Notes: generated from the sequence alone by a model not told the origin. A stretch of DNA of 64,000 bases from Streptococcus mitis SK579 (GCF_000257905.1 NZ_AJJL01000082.1:1-64000), one strand, 5' to 3'. Shown: positions 9,863 to 19,689, counted from the stretch's first letter. Made by a program: numbers and translations.

Positions 9863-10591
9863 ATGACAGACTATTATGTAATTGGAGATGTTCACGGAAA
9901 AGCTGGGATGCTGGAAGATCTTCTCAAAACATGGGATGGTCAGACTCAGTTGCTCTTTCTAGGGGACTTGATTGACCGTGGTGAAGATAGTCGCCGTGTT
10001 TTAGAGATGGTTAAGGACTTAGTGGACAATCAAGGGGCGATCTGTTTGTCAGGAAATCACGAGTATATGTTTCTGACTTGGCTCGATGACCCAGAAGAAA
10101 GCTATGACCACTATCGTCGCAATGGTGGAGATACAACCATTAACTCTATCCTAGGTCGTCCCTTGGATGCACCAGTTGATGGAGTTGAGGATGCCAAGCG
10201 TGTTGCTACTGAAGCAGCAGACTTGGTCGAATTTATTCGTCAAATGCCGTTTGTGGTAGAGACAGACAAGTATATTTTTGTTCACGCAGGTATTGATTTG
10301 ACCTTAGACGACTGGCATGAAACCACAGATTACAAGAAAGTATGGCTTAGAAAACCATTCCACGAAGCCGAAAATCATACTGGAAAAACTATTGTTTTTG
10401 GTCATACACCGGTCTATGGTTTGTTAAAGAAAGAGCGTGGTACAGCTGAACTTTGGACTACAGAAGACGATAAGATTGGAATGGATGGAGGAGCTGTTTA
10501 TGGTGGTGTCCTTCATGGAATTGTCTTTACAGACCAAGGAATGACAGAACACCACTTTATCGAAAATGACGGCTTTGTCGCTGAAGATTAG
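9863..10591 (+). CDS. Metallophosphatase (Ser/Thr phosphatase-like)
   Basis: The 242-residue product has all calcineurin-like phosphoesterase signatures: GDVHG (8-12), GDLIDRGE (34-41) and SGNHE (63-67). Histidines in VHAGI and FGHTPVYG further along complete the dimetal site. This bacterial group includes diadenosine tetraphosphatases and PrpE/PrpA-like protein phosphatases, so the substrate is uncertain. AAGTAAG precedes the ATG closely and the gene is coupled to recN. Confidence 0.85.
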   Translation: MTDYYVIGDVHGKAGMLEDLLKTWDGQTQLLFLGDLIDRGEDSRRVLEMVKDLVDNQGAICLSGNHEYMFLTWLDDPEESYDHYRRNGGDTTINSILGRPLDAPVDGVEDAKRVATEAADLVEFIRQMPFVVETDKYIFVHAGIDLTLDDWHETTDYKKVWLRKPFHEAENHTGKTIVFGHTPVYGLLKKERGTAELWTTEDDKIGMDGGAVYGGVLHGIVFTDQGMTEHHFIENDGFVAED

Positions 10592-10669
10592 TACTCCTAG
10601 CAGGGTATGGTCTTGTCAAAATGTCAAAAACAATTTATAATAAATAGATACCCTGAAAGGAAGAGAATC

Positions 10670-12493
10670 ATGAACTTAGAAGAATTGAAAAAACGACAGG
10701 AGAAGATCCGTAACTTCTCTATTATCGCCCATATTGACCACGGAAAGTCGACTTTAGCAGACCGCATTTTGGAAAAGACAGAGACCGTTTCAAGCCGTGA
10801 AATGCAAGCTCAGCTTTTGGATAGCATGGATCTAGAGCGGGAACGTGGAATTACTATTAAGTTGAATGCCATTGAGCTGAATTACACGGCAAAAGATGGG
10901 GAAACTTATATTTTCCACTTGATTGATACGCCGGGGCACGTGGACTTTACCTATGAAGTTTCACGTTCACTCGCTGCCTGTGAAGGTGCGATTTTGGTGG
11001 TTGATGCTGCCCAAGGGATTGAGGCCCAAACCCTTGCCAACGTTTATCTGGCCTTGGACAATGATTTGGAAATCATGCCAGTCATTAATAAAATTGACCT
11101 GCCAGCAGCAGACCCTGAGCGCGTGCGTACAGAGATTGAAGATGTCATTGGTTTGGATGCTAGTGAAGCAGTCTTAGCATCTGCCAAGGCTGGTATTGGT
11201 ATCGAAGAAATTCTCGAGCAAATCGTGGAAAAAGTACCAGCCCCAACAGGTGATGTGACGGCGCCACTTAAGGCCTTGATTTTCGACTCTGTTTACGATG
11301 CTTACCGTGGGGTTATCCTCCAAGTGCGTGTCATGGATGGGGTGGTCAAACCTGGCGATAAGATTCAACTTATGAGCAATGGTAAGACCTTTGATGTGAC
11401 CGAAGTCGGTATCTTTACACCGAAAGCAGTTGGTCGTGATTTCCTTGCGACTGGTGACGTTGGTTATATTGCGGCTTCTATCAAGACGGTTCAGGACACT
11501 CGTGTGGGTGATACTGTTACCTTGGCAGCCAATCCTGCGGCAGAGCCATTACATGGTTACAAGCAGATGAATCCTATGGTCTTCGCGGGTCTCTACCCAA
11601 TCGAATCAAACAAGTATAATGATCTGCGTGAAGCCCTTGAAAAATTGCAACTGAATGATGCTAGTCTTCAGTTTGAACCAGAAACATCTCAGGCACTTGG
11701 ATTTGGTTTCCGTTGTGGTTTCCTTGGACTTCTCCATATGGATGTTATCCAAGAACGTTTAGAGCGTGAGTTCAACATCGACCTCATCATGACAGCTCCG
11801 TCTGTTATCTATAAGGTTAATTTGACAGACGGTGAGTCTATGGATGTGTCGAACCCGTCTGAGTTCCCAGACCCAACTAAGATTGCGACCATTGAAGAAC
11901 CATATGTTAAAGCGCAAATCATGGTACCGCAAGAGTTTGTTGGAGCAGTGATGGAGCTAGCTCAGCGCAAGCGTGGGGATTTTGTGACGATGGATTATAT
12001 CGATGATAACCGTGTCAATGTTATCTATCAAATTCCACTTGCTGAAATCGTCTTTGATTTCTTTGATAAGCTCAAGTCTTCAACTCGTGGTTATGCAAGC
12101 TTTGACTATGAATTGTCAGAATACCGCCCATCTAAGCTTGTGAAAATGGATATTCTTCTCAATGGAGACAAGGTGGATGCCCTCAGCTTTATCGTTCACA
12201 AGGACTTTGCCTACGAACGTGGAAAACTCATCGTTGATAAACTTAAGAAAATTATTCCTCGTCAACAATTTGAGGTTCCTATCCAAGCAGCAATTGGACA
12301 CAAGATTGTGGCTCGTACTGATATCAAAGCCCTTCGTAAGAACGTACTTGCTAAATGTTATGGTGGTGACGTTTCTCGTAAGCGTAAGCTACTGGAAAAA
12401 CAAAAAGCTGGTAAGAAGCGCATGAAAGCTATTGGATCAGTAGAAGTACCACAAGAAGCCTTCCTCAGTGTCTTGAGTATGGATGAAGAATAA
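10670..12493 (+). CDS. lepA: Elongation factor 4 (LepA)
   Basis: Ribosome-associated translational GTPase linked to back-translocation and to 30S biogenesis. The 607-residue product starts at the ATG preceded by GAAAGGAAGAG. The in-frame extension upstream has no family similarity. The G1 motif AHIDHGKST is at 20-28, DTPGHVDF is G3 and NKIDLP is G4. The LepA-specific C-terminal domain ends in [13 protein letters not shown] followed by an acidic tail. A terminator follows. Confidence 0.96.
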   Translation: MNLEELKKRQEKIRNFSIIAHIDHGKSTLADRILEKTETVSSREMQAQLLDSMDLERERGITIKLNAIELNYTAKDGETYIFHLIDTPGHVDFTYEVSRSLAACEGAILVVDAAQGIEAQTLANVYLALDNDLEIMPVINKIDLPAADPERVRTEIEDVIGLDASEAVLASAKAGIGIEEILEQIVEKVPAPTGDVTAPLKALIFDSVYDAYRGVILQVRVMDGVVKPGDKIQLMSNGKTFDVTEVGIFTPKAVGRDFLATGDVGYIAASIKTVQDTRVGDTVTLAANPAAEPLHGYKQMNPMVFAGLYPIESNKYNDLREALEKLQLNDASLQFEPETSQALGFGFRCGFLGLLHMDVIQERLEREFNIDLIMTAPSVIYKVNLTDGESMDVSNPSEFPDPTKIATIEEPYVKAQIMVPQEFVGAVMELAQRKRGDFVTMDYIDDNRVNVIYQIPLAEIVFDFFDKLKSSTRGYASFDYELSEYRPSKLVKMDILLNGDKVDALSFIVHKDFAYERGKLIVDKLKKIIPRQQFEVPIQAAIGHKIVARTDIKALRKNVLAKCYGGDVSRKRKLLEKQKAGKKRMKAIGSVEVPQEAFLSVLSMDEE

Positions 12494-12547
12494 CTTGTCA
12501 TAGTTACTTTTCCTTGTTTACAGGAAATTTATATCAGAATCAATCGT

Positions 12548-12576
12548 AAAGCAGGCTTTAATGGTCTGCTTTTTTA
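12548..12576 (+). terminator. Terminator after lepA
   Basis: AAAGCAG at 12548-12554 pairs with CTGCTTT at 12566-12572, followed by a T-run. It isolates lepA from the galactose genes. Confidence 0.8.
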
Positions 12577-12589
12577 GTTTCTAAAACAA

Positions 12590-12632
12590 AAAATGTTTGA
12601 AATGTTTGTTTGTGTGTTTGTTTTTATACAAT
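12590..12632 (+). promoter_or_regulatory. TGTTTG-rich candidate LacR (DeoR-family) operator region
   Basis: Four TGTTTG or GTTTGTTT motifs are packed within about 40 nt upstream of the gatA promoter. They share the half-site of the perfect palindrome found after the lacA promoter (16276-16290). LacR binding here is inferred from that resemblance. Confidence 0.4.
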
Positions 12633-12687
12633 AAACTACAAAAGCAACAAAAATATAAAAAAAGAGACAAAAAGCAACAGAAAAATA

Positions 12688-12716
12688 TTGACAACGATTT
12701 CATATAGTGTTATACT
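12688..12716 (+). promoter_or_regulatory. gatABC promoter with overlapping cre site
   Basis: TTGACA (12688-12693) and TATACT (12711-12716) are 17 nt apart. TGACAACGATTTCA at 12689-12702 matches the CcpA cre consensus TGWAANCGNTNWCA with one mismatch and overlaps the -35. That position predicts glucose repression by blocking RNA polymerase. Confidence 0.75.
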
Positions 12717-12752
12717 TATAGCATAAAGTTAATGGAAAGAAGGGAAAACCTT

Positions 12753-13229
12753 ATGGGATTAGATCATTTCTTTGACAAAAACCTTGTGTTTTGCTTAGAA
12801 GCGGATAATCAAGAACAACTCTTTGATCAGGTTGCAACTTTATTGGAAGAACGAGAAATCGTAACTCCAACCTATCGTGAAGCCTTGATCACGCGTGAAA
12901 AGTCATTTCCAACTGGTTTAGATATGGAATTTTTAGGTAAAGATTTGCCGAATGTGGCTATTCCTCATACAGATATTGTCCATAATCTAGCTGAAAAAGT
13001 TGTGGTGGTTCGATTAGAAAAACCAGTGACTTTCCATAATATGATTGCACCAGATAAGGAAGTAGAAGTATCCTTGCTCTTCTTTATTATTAACAATTCA
13101 AGCTCAAGTCAAACTAACATTCTTGCTCAGTTGATGGACTTCTTTACTGGAAATGGTCATCTTGAAGACCTATCAAAAATTTCAGAACCAGAAGTTCTCT
13201 ATGCTTATATAGCTGAAGCAACTGCTTAA
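12753..13229 (+). CDS. gatA: PTS galactitol/galactose-type EIIA
   Basis: The 158-residue EIIA of the fructose-mannitol fold accepts phosphate from HPr. The phosphorylated histidine is His72 in LPNVAIPHTD. The ATG at 12753 is chosen over an upstream GTG-type extension because it follows GAAAGAAGGG at good spacing and gives the usual family N-terminus. It is followed by EIIB (36 nt) and EIIC, forming a three-gene transporter. The position directly before the tagatose-6-phosphate genes suggests galactose import rather than galactitol, as proposed for other streptococci. Confidence 0.88.
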   Translation: MGLDHFFDKNLVFCLEADNQEQLFDQVATLLEEREIVTPTYREALITREKSFPTGLDMEFLGKDLPNVAIPHTDIVHNLAEKVVVVRLEKPVTFHNMIAPDKEVEVSLLFFIINNSSSSQTNILAQLMDFFTGNGHLEDLSKISEPEVLYAYIAEATA

Positions 13230-13265
13230 TCTTGTCTATTAAATATTAAATCGGAGGAAATCCAT

Positions 13266-13571
13266 ATGATTAAAATTCTTGCTGCCTGCGGTGCAGGTGT
13301 TAACTCAAGCCATCAAATTAAAAGTGCTCTTGAAGAAGAACTTTCAAACCGCGGTTTTGATGTTCACTGTGATGCAGTAATGGTCAAAGACGTTAATGAA
13401 GACCTTATCAAAGGTTATGACATCTTCACACCAATTGCTGCAACAGATCTTGGTTTTGACCCAGGTATTCCAGTTATCGAAGCTGGACCAATCTTATTCC
13501 GTATCCCAGCTATGAGTGCCCCAGTGTTTGACAATATTGAAGCAGCCATTAAAGAACACGGGTTAAGCTAA
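13266..13571 (+). CDS. gatB: PTS galactitol/galactose-type EIIB
   Basis: The 101-residue EIIB has a phosphorylated cysteine at residue 8 in ILAACGAGVNSS, matching the GatB family in length and motif. It relays phosphate from EIIA to the sugar bound in EIIC. CGGAGG lies 7 nt before the ATG. Confidence 0.9.
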   Translation: MIKILAACGAGVNSSHQIKSALEEELSNRGFDVHCDAVMVKDVNEDLIKGYDIFTPIAATDLGFDPGIPVIEAGPILFRIPAMSAPVFDNIEAAIKEHGLS

Positions 13572-13618
13572 TTTTAATTTGTTAACATTCATATAACATA
13601 AAAAAGGGAGGAACTGTT

Positions 13619-15094
13619 ATGGATGCAATCTTTGACCTAATCGGAAAGGTTTTCAATCCCATCTTAGAAATGGGTGGACCTGTCATCATGTTAATCATTT
13701 TGACAGTATTGGCTTTACTTTTTGGAGTGAAATTCTCCAAAGCGCTAGAAGGTGGTATTAAACTTGCTATCGCTCTTACAGGTATCGGTGCCATCATCGG
13801 TATGCTAAATGGTGCTTTCTCAGCATCACTTGCAAAATTCGTTGAAAACACTGGTATCCAATTGAGTATCACTGACGTTGGTTGGGCACCACTTGCTACA
13901 ATCACTTGGGGATCTGCTTGGACACTTTACTTCTTGCTCATCATGTTGATTGTCAACGTAGTGATGCTTGCTATGAAGAAAACTGATACACTTGACGTTG
14001 ATATCTTTGATATCTGGCACTTGTCTATCACAGGTCTTTTAATTAAATGGTATGCTGACAACAATGGTGTGAGCCAAGGGGTTTCACTCTTTATTGCTAC
14101 AGCAGCTATCGTCCTTGTTGGTGTGTTGAAAATTATCAACTCTGACTTGATGAAACCTACATTTGATGACCTTCTTAACGCTCCAAGTTCATCACCAATG
14201 ACATCAACTCACATGAACTACATGATGAACCCAGTTATCATGGTTTTGGATAAGATTTTCGAAAAATTCTTCCCAGGTCTTGATAAATATGACTTTGACG
14301 CTGCAAAATTGAACAAGAAAATCGGTTTCTGGGGTTCTAAATTCTTTATCGGTTTCATTCTTGGTATTGTTATCGGTATTATGGGAACTCCACATCCAAT
14401 TGAAGGTGTTGCAGATGCAGATAAATGGCGTCTTGTTATCAAAGGATGGTTGTCTCTTGGTTTGACAGCTGGTGTATCTTTGGAACTCTTCTCACTTATC
14501 GGTTCATGGTTCATCGCTGCCGTAGAACCACTTTCACAAGGTATTACAAACGTTGCCACTAAACGTCTTCAAGGACGTAAATTTAACATCGGTCTTGACT
14601 GGCCTTTCATTGCTGGTCGTGCTGAAATCTGGGCTTGTGCCAACGTACTTGCACCAATCATGTTGATTGAAGCTGTGCTTCTTTCAAAAGTCGGAAATGG
14701 TATCTTGCCACTTGCAGGTATCATCGCTATGGGTGTTACTCCAGCTCTCTTGGTTGTAACTCGTGGTAAATTGCTCCGTATGATTATCTTCGGAACTCTC
14801 TTGTTGCCACTCTTCCTTCTTTCAGGTACACTTATTGCACCATTCGCGACAGAGCTTGCTAAAGGTGTAGGTGCCTTCCCAGCAGGTGTGAGCCAAACTC
14901 AATTGATTACTCACTCAACTCTTGAAGGACCAATCGAAAAACTTCTTGGTTGGACAATTGGTAACACTACAACTGGTGATATCAAAGCAATCCTTGGTGC
15001 AGTAGTCTTCCTTGTATTCTATATCGGTATCTTTGCTTGGTACAGAAAACAAATGATCAAACGTAACGAAGAGTACGCAGCGAAAGCAAAATAA
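13619..15094 (+). CDS. gatC: PTS galactitol/galactose-type EIIC permease
   Basis: The 491-residue integral membrane permease of the GatC family has about ten hydrophobic segments, for example near residues 20-55, 95-115, 230-250 and 440-465. It transports the hexose or hexitol and phosphorylates it with EIIB. GGGAGG precedes the ATG. Codon use is strongly biased like that of highly expressed genes. A BOX-like repeat and then a terminator follow, so gatABC seems to be a separate unit from the lac genes. Confidence 0.9.
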   Translation: MDAIFDLIGKVFNPILEMGGPVIMLIILTVLALLFGVKFSKALEGGIKLAIALTGIGAIIGMLNGAFSASLAKFVENTGIQLSITDVGWAPLATITWGSAWTLYFLLIMLIVNVVMLAMKKTDTLDVDIFDIWHLSITGLLIKWYADNNGVSQGVSLFIATAAIVLVGVLKIINSDLMKPTFDDLLNAPSSSPMTSTHMNYMMNPVIMVLDKIFEKFFPGLDKYDFDAAKLNKKIGFWGSKFFIGFILGIVIGIMGTPHPIEGVADADKWRLVIKGWLSLGLTAGVSLELFSLIGSWFIAAVEPLSQGITNVATKRLQGRKFNIGLDWPFIAGRAEIWACANVLAPIMLIEAVLLSKVGNGILPLAGIIAMGVTPALLVVTRGKLLRMIIFGTLLLPLFLLSGTLIAPFATELAKGVGAFPAGVSQTQLITHSTLEGPIEKLLGWTIGNTTTGDIKAILGAVVFLVFYIGIFAWYRKQMIKRNEEYAAKAK

Positions 15095-15112
15095 TGCGCT
15101 CCTATAAAATGT

Positions 15113-15217
15113 AAACTCAATGAAAATCAAAGAGCAAACTAGGAAGCTAGCTGTAGGCTGTACTATAGTACGGCAAAGCGACGCTGACGAAGTTTGAATT
15201 GGATTTTCGAAGAGTGT
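15113..15217 (-). repeat. BOX element (A-C type, no B module)
   Basis: Read on the minus strand this runs from a boxA end (TACACTCTTCGAAAATC) to a boxC end (GATTTTCATTGAGT). It includes the CGTCAGCGTCGC segment typical of BOXA. Only about 105 nt long, it lacks a boxB copy. It lies 18 nt after gatC and before the terminator. Confidence 0.85.
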
Positions 15218-15228
15218 AAATTGTTGAG

Positions 15229-15270
15229 ACTAGGTTGTCATACCATTTAGGAGTGACAGCCTAGTTTTTT
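15229..15270 (+). terminator. Terminator after gatABC
   Basis: ACTAGGTTGTCA (15229-15240) pairs with TGACAGCCTAGT (15254-15265), with one G-T pair, followed by six Ts. Confidence 0.85.
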
Positions 15271-15298
15271 ATAAACTATCAAGAAATCGGAGAAAATA

Positions 15299-16195
15299 AT
15301 GGTAATTGAATTAAAATCAGAACAATTAAGAGTTCAATTTAACAGTTTTGGTGGGGCTCTTTCTTCTATAAAAGATGCTGAGGGACTTGAGTATTTGTGG
15401 CAAGGGGATGCCACTTATTGGAGTGGACAAGCTCCTGTTCTCTTCCCCATTTGTGGTTCATTGAGAGAGGATACAGCCGTTTATATAGATGAGAAGGGGC
15501 AAGAAAGCAAAGGAAAGATTCCTCGTCATGGTTTGGTTCGTAAGAAAGAATTTGAATTAGTTGAACAGACAGACAAGAGTGTAACTTTTGCAATTGAAGA
15601 CGATGAGAATAGCTATCAAAACTATCCTTATCATTTCCGCTTAGAAATCACTTATATCCTTACTGGCAAGACAGTACGAACTCAATACAAAATATTTAAT
15701 AAAGAAACTAGCAAGGTCATGCCTTACTTTATTGGTGGCCATCCAGGATTTAATTGTCCTCTACTGGACGATGAGGTCTATGAAGATTACTATTTAGAGT
15801 TTGAGAAAGAAGAAACTTGCTCTGTTCCACGTCCTTTCCCAGAAACGGGTATGCTTGATTTTCAAGATAGAAGTCCATGGCTAGAGGGGCAAAAGGAATT
15901 AGATCTTAGTTATGATCTTTTCAGCACAGATGCAGTCACCTTAGATGAATTGCAATCTAGAACAATTGCCCTTCGTTCTCGTCAACATGATAAAGGATTA
16001 AAAGTGCACTTTGCAGAGTTTCCAAACCTCATCATCTGGTCAACTTTGAATAAGGGCCCTTTCATTGCCTTTGAACCATGGTCTGGCTTGTCAACATCCC
16101 TTGAAGAAGGAGATCATCTAGAAGATAAGAAGAATGTTCGTCTCCTAGAACCTGGTCAAGTAGATCAAATTGGTTTTGATATCGAAATTTTTTAG
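15299..16195 (+). CDS. Aldose 1-epimerase family protein, LacX-like
   Basis: The 298-residue product has the galactose-mutarotase-like fold. Conserved features are PRHGLVRKKEF near residue 80, FIGGHPGFNCPL near 145 and AFEPW near 263. Short members of this family are called LacX in Lactococcus lac operons and may interconvert anomers of galactose or its 6-phosphate. ATG is preceded by GGAGAAAATA. Placement between the gat PTS and lacA supports a role in galactose metabolism, although the exact substrate is unproven. Confidence 0.78.
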   Translation: MVIELKSEQLRVQFNSFGGALSSIKDAEGLEYLWQGDATYWSGQAPVLFPICGSLREDTAVYIDEKGQESKGKIPRHGLVRKKEFELVEQTDKSVTFAIEDDENSYQNYPYHFRLEITYILTGKTVRTQYKIFNKETSKVMPYFIGGHPGFNCPLLDDEVYEDYYLEFEKEETCSVPRPFPETGMLDFQDRSPWLEGQKELDLSYDLFSTDAVTLDELQSRTIALRSRQHDKGLKVHFAEFPNLIIWSTLNKGPFIAFEPWSGLSTSLEEGDHLEDKKNVRLLEPGQVDQIGFDIEIF

Positions 16196-16225
16196 TTAAA
16201 AAAACACAAAAACAAACATTAACTG

Positions 16226-16254
16226 TTGACTTTTTCAGGAAATAGGAGTATATT
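16226..16254 (+). promoter_or_regulatory. lacABCD promoter
   Basis: TTGACT (16226-16231) and TATATT (16249-16254) are separated by 17 nt. A leader of roughly 220 nt follows before lacA, and LacR-type operators start right after the -10. Confidence 0.7.
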
Positions 16255-16255
16255 A

Positions 16256-16290
16256 TGTTTGTAAGCAACAAATGATGTTTGTAACAAACA
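16256..16290 (+). promoter_or_regulatory. Candidate LacR operators
   Basis: TGTTTGTAACAAACA at 16276-16290 is a perfect 7-1-7 palindrome. A related TGTTTGTAAGCAACA precedes it at 16256-16270. Both fall at the start of the transcript, where a DeoR-family repressor would block initiation. LacR as the ligand is inferred from context. Confidence 0.6.
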
Positions 16291-16480
16291 AATAATCAAT
16301 TGTTATATTCTCTTGCATGGAGAAAGATTATTTCTAGGGAACTGGTTTCCTAAACTTGAATAAGGTGTCATTCATCTCATTCAATCCAATTTGTCAATAA
16401 ACTGCTAGAAAGCTTTTGTAGGTAAACTGCTAACTATAAAAGGTTTTACTAGCCTAGAAAAATAAAAAGGAGTATACAAT

Positions 16481-16906
16481 ATGTCTATTGTTATCGGTGC
16501 AGATGCTGCAGGTTTGAGATTGAAAGAAGTTGTGAAAGACTTCTTGGAAAAAGAAAACTTCCACGTTGTGGATGTTACAGCTGAAGGTCAAGACTTTGTT
16601 GATGTGACTCTTGCTGTTGCTGCAGAAGTAAACAAAGAAGAACAAAACCTTGGTATCGTGATTGATGCTTATGGAGCTGGTCCATTTATGGTTGCCACTA
16701 AGATCAAAGGAATGGTTGCTGCAGAAGTATCTGACGAACGTTCAGCTTATATGACTCGTGGCCACAACAACTCACGTATGATCACTATGGGTGCACAACT
16801 TGTTGGTGATGAATTGGCTAAAAACATCGCTAAAGGATTTGTTAACGGTAAATACGATGGTGGACGTCACCAAATTAGGGTCGATATGTTGAACAAAATG
16901 TGCTAA
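16481..16906 (+). CDS. lacA: Galactose-6-phosphate isomerase subunit LacA
   Basis: With LacB it converts galactose-6-phosphate to tagatose-6-phosphate. The 141-residue product is a RpiB/LacA/LacB family member. Typical features are [14 protein letters not shown] at the N-terminus and the [11 protein letters not shown] segment near residue 97. AAAAGGAG lies before the ATG. A degenerate BOX-like repeat starts immediately after its stop codon and separates it from lacB. Confidence 0.95.
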   Translation: MSIVIGADAAGLRLKEVVKDFLEKENFHVVDVTAEGQDFVDVTLAVAAEVNKEEQNLGIVIDAYGAGPFMVATKIKGMVAAEVSDERSAYMTRGHNNSRMITMGAQLVGDELAKNIAKGFVNGKYDGGRHQIRVDMLNKMC

Positions 16907-17007
16907 TACTCTTCAAAAATCAAGATAATCTGTTGTCAGCTCACTTTAGCTAACCTCAGTTATGCTTGCAGCTCGCTTCCTAAGCTAATCTTGATTTTTT
17001 TTGAGTA
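16907..17007 (+). repeat. Degenerate BOX-like element between lacA and lacB
   Basis: It starts with TACTCTTCAAAAATC directly after the lacA TAA and ends with GATTTTTTTTGAGTA, matching BOX termini. An internal GCTCGCTTCCTAAGC recalls boxC. The terminal AAAAATCAAGAT/ATCTTGATTTTT arms form a long hairpin with Ts, so it could also attenuate transcription into lacB. Confidence 0.55.
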
Positions 17008-17054
17008 GGGATAAATGATATTAGATTTATATAATTAATCGGAGGGAATAACTA

Positions 17055-17570
17055 ATGAGAATTGCAATTGGATGTGACCACATCGTAACAGATGAAAAAA
17101 TGGCGGTTTCAGAATTTTTGAAATCAAAAGGATATGAAGTCATTGACTTTGGTACATATGACCATACACGTACTCACTACCCAATCTTTGGTAAAAAAGT
17201 AGGGGAAGCTGTAACTAGCGGTCAAGCTGATCTTGGGGTATGTATCTGTGGTACTGGTGTTGGTATCAACAACGCTGTAAATAAAGTTCCAGGTGTCCGT
17301 TCTGCCTTGGTTCGTGATATGACAACAGCCCTTTATGCTAAAGAACAATTGAACGCCAATGTTATCGGTTTTGGTGGTAAGATTACTGGTGAATTGCTTA
17401 TGTGTGATATCATCGAAGCTTTCATCCATGCTGAATACAAACCATCTGAAGAAAACAAGAAATTGATTGCGAAAATTGAACACCTTGAAAGTCACAATGC
17501 TCAACAAACAGATGCAAACTTCTTCACTGAATTCCTTGAAAAATGGGATCGCGGAGAATACCACGACTAA
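17055..17570 (+). CDS. lacB: Galactose-6-phosphate isomerase subunit LacB
   Basis: The 171-residue partner of LacA, of RpiB fold. The motif [17 protein letters not shown] (residues 60-76) carries the conserved active-site cysteine, and [10 protein letters not shown] is at the N-terminus. CGGAGG precedes the ATG. lacC follows after 10 nt, so lacB, lacC and lacD are tightly linked. Confidence 0.96.
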   Translation: MRIAIGCDHIVTDEKMAVSEFLKSKGYEVIDFGTYDHTRTHYPIFGKKVGEAVTSGQADLGVCICGTGVGINNAVNKVPGVRSALVRDMTTALYAKEQLNANVIGFGGKITGELLMCDIIEAFIHAEYKPSEENKKLIAKIEHLESHNAQQTDANFFTEFLEKWDRGEYHD

Positions 17571-17580
17571 GAGGTGACCT

Positions 17581-18510
17581 ATGATTTTAACAGTCACAAT
17601 GAACCCATCCATTGATATTTCCTATCCCTTGGATGAGTTGAAGATTGATACTGTCAATCGTGTGGTGGATGTAACCAAAACGGCTGGTGGTAAGGGACTT
17701 AATGTTACCCGAGTACTCTCAGAATTTGGGGATTCTGTTCTTGCTACTGGTTTAGTGGGTGGCAAACTTGGTGAGTTTTTGGTTGAACATATCGATGATC
17801 AAGTAAAGAAAGATTTCTTCTCAATTCAGGGAGAAACTCGTAACTGTATTGCTATTCTCCACGGTGATAACCAAACAGAAGTTCTTGAAAAAGGTCCTGA
17901 AGTATTGGAACAGGAAGGTCAAGACTTTTTGGAACATTTCAAAAATCTCCTAGAGTCAGTTGAAGTAGTAGCTATCTCAGGTAGTCTGCCAGCTGGTCTT
18001 CCAGTTGATTACTATGCGAGCTTGGTAGAACTTGCTAATCAAGCTGGCAAACCTGTTGTTTTGGACTGCTCTGGTGCGGCTCTTCAGGCGGTTCTTGAAT
18101 CACCACATAAATCGACAGTCATCAAACCAAATAATGAGGAATTGTCTCAGCTTCTTGGAAGAGAAGTTTCTGAGGATTTGGATGAATTAAAAGAAGTACT
18201 TCAAGAACCTTTGTTTGCAGGTATTGAATGGATTATCGTTTCACTTGGTGCCAATGGTGCTTTTGCCAAACATGGTGATACTTTCTACAAGGTAGATATT
18301 CCTAGAATTCAGGTGGTAAATCCTGTTGGATCTGGAGATTCTACTGTAGCAGGAATTTCTTCAGGACTTCTTCATAAAGAATCGGATGCAGAATTACTCA
18401 TCAAGGCAAATGTCCTTGGTATGCTCAATGCTCAAGAAAAAATGACTGGTCATGTCAACATGGCCAACTATCAAGCTCTATATGATCAATTAATAGTAAA
18501 AGAGGTATAA
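17581..18510 (+). CDS. lacC: Tagatose-6-phosphate kinase
   Basis: The PfkB-family kinase makes tagatose-1,6-bisphosphate. The 309-residue product has the family signatures [11 protein letters not shown] near residue 37 and [13 protein letters not shown] near 248; the aspartate in GSGDS is the catalytic base. AGAGGTG precedes the ATG. It may also act on fructose-6-phosphate, as relatives do. The lacD ATG is 2 nt after the stop. Confidence 0.95.
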   Translation: MILTVTMNPSIDISYPLDELKIDTVNRVVDVTKTAGGKGLNVTRVLSEFGDSVLATGLVGGKLGEFLVEHIDDQVKKDFFSIQGETRNCIAILHGDNQTEVLEKGPEVLEQEGQDFLEHFKNLLESVEVVAISGSLPAGLPVDYYASLVELANQAGKPVVLDCSGAALQAVLESPHKSTVIKPNNEELSQLLGREVSEDLDELKEVLQEPLFAGIEWIIVSLGANGAFAKHGDTFYKVDIPRIQVVNPVGSGDSTVAGISSGLLHKESDAELLIKANVLGMLNAQEKMTGHVNMANYQALYDQLIVKEV

Positions 18511-18511
18511 A

Positions 18512-19492
18512 ATGGCTTTAACAGAACAAAAACGTGCACGCTTAGAAAAACTTTCTGATGAAAATGGTATCATCTCAGCTCTTGCATTTGACCAACGTGG
18601 TGCTTTGAAACGCCTCATGGCTCAACACCAATCAGAAGAACCAACTGTGGCTCAAATGGAAGAACTTAAAGTTTTGGTAGCAGATGAATTGACTAAATAC
18701 GCTTCATCTATGCTTCTTGACCCTGAGTATGGACTTCCAGCAACTAAAGCTCTTGATGAAAAAGCTGGTCTTCTCCTTGCTTATGAAAAAACAGGTTATG
18801 ACACAACAAGCACAAAACGCTTGCCAGACTGCTTGGATGTTTGGTCTGCAAAACGTATTAAAGAAGAAGGTGCAGATGCAGTTAAATTCTTGCTTTACTA
18901 TGACGTAGATAGCTCAGACGAACTTAACCAAGAAAAACAAGCTTATATCGAACGCATCGGTTCTGAGTGTGTGGCTGAAGATATCCCATTCTTCCTTGAA
19001 ATCCTTGCTTATGATGAAAAAATTGCTGACGCTGGTTCTGTAGAATATGCGAAAGTAAAACCACACAAAGTTATCGGCGCTATGAAAGTCTTCTCAGACC
19101 CGCGCTTTAACATTGATGTCTTGAAAGTAGAAGTTCCTGTTAACATTAAATATGTTGAAGGCTTCGCTGAAGGTGAAGTAGTTTATACACGTGAAGAAGC
19201 AGCAGCCTTCTTCAAAGCACAAGATGAAGCAACTAACTTGCCATACATCTACTTGAGTGCTGGTGTATCAGCTAAACTCTTCCAAGATACTCTTGTCTTT
19301 GCCCATGAGTCAGGTGCAAACTTTAACGGAGTTCTTTGTGGCCGTGCTACATGGGCTGGATCAGTTGAAGCTTACATCAAAGATGGTGAAGCAGCAGCAC
19401 GTGAATGGCTTCGCACAACTGGATTTGAAAACATTGACGAATTGAACAAAGTTCTTCAAACAACAGCAACTTCATGGAAAGAACGCGTGTAA
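18512..19492 (+). CDS. lacD: Tagatose-1,6-bisphosphate aldolase
   Basis: Class I aldolase that cleaves tagatose-1,6-bisphosphate to glyceraldehyde-3-phosphate and dihydroxyacetone phosphate. The 326-residue product has the family opening ...[21 protein letters not shown], the [14 protein letters not shown] strand near 125 and the [10 protein letters not shown] strand near 205, where the Schiff-base lysine lies. It is translationally coupled to lacC. In some streptococci a LacD paralogue is a regulator; nothing here suggests that. Confidence 0.96.
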   Translation: MALTEQKRARLEKLSDENGIISALAFDQRGALKRLMAQHQSEEPTVAQMEELKVLVADELTKYASSMLLDPEYGLPATKALDEKAGLLLAYEKTGYDTTSTKRLPDCLDVWSAKRIKEEGADAVKFLLYYDVDSSDELNQEKQAYIERIGSECVAEDIPFFLEILAYDEKIADAGSVEYAKVKPHKVIGAMKVFSDPRFNIDVLKVEVPVNIKYVEGFAEGEVVYTREEAAAFFKAQDEATNLPYIYLSAGVSAKLFQDTLVFAHESGANFNGVLCGRATWAGSVEAYIKDGEAAAREWLRTTGFENIDELNKVLQTTATSWKERV

Positions 19493-19547
19493 GAAAGTCC
19501 TCCTAGGTTAGGAACATGAATCTAAAAAAAATTTTAAAAAAGTTACA

Positions 19548-19584
19548 TGTAAGGGTTTACAACATAACTTACTTGTGCTATACT
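19548..19584 (+). promoter_or_regulatory. lacT promoter with cre site
   Basis: TTTACA (19556-19561) and TATACT (19579-19584) are 17 nt apart. TGTAAGGGTTTACA (19548-19561) matches the CcpA cre consensus with one mismatch and covers the -35. lacTFEG can thus be transcribed separately from lacABCD and be repressed by glucose. Confidence 0.75.
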
Positions 19585-19604
19585 TAAATCACAAGTTAAT
19601 ACAA

Positions 19605-19689
19605 GGTGAGTGTTACTAAGTAATATTAGGCATGATCACAGGTGGATTAGAAATCGGATGATTTTCTAGTTCATTTGTGGTCATTTTTT
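19605..19689 (+). promoter_or_regulatory. LacT RNA antiterminator target (RAT) and overlapping terminator
   Basis: GGTGAGTGTTACTAAGTAAT followed by ATTAGGCATG (19605-19634) has the layout of a BglG/LicT-family RAT hairpin (GTTACT ... AGGCATGA). Its 3' edge overlaps a terminator: TGATCACA (19633-19640) pairs with TGTGGTCA (19676-19683), followed by six Ts. Binding of LacT to the RAT would prevent the terminator and let transcription reach lacTFEG. Confidence 0.75.

Noticed and set aside
16907-17007. Small RNA gene between lacA and lacB
   Set aside because: Termini and internal motif fit a degenerate BOX element better, and no separate promoter is visible.
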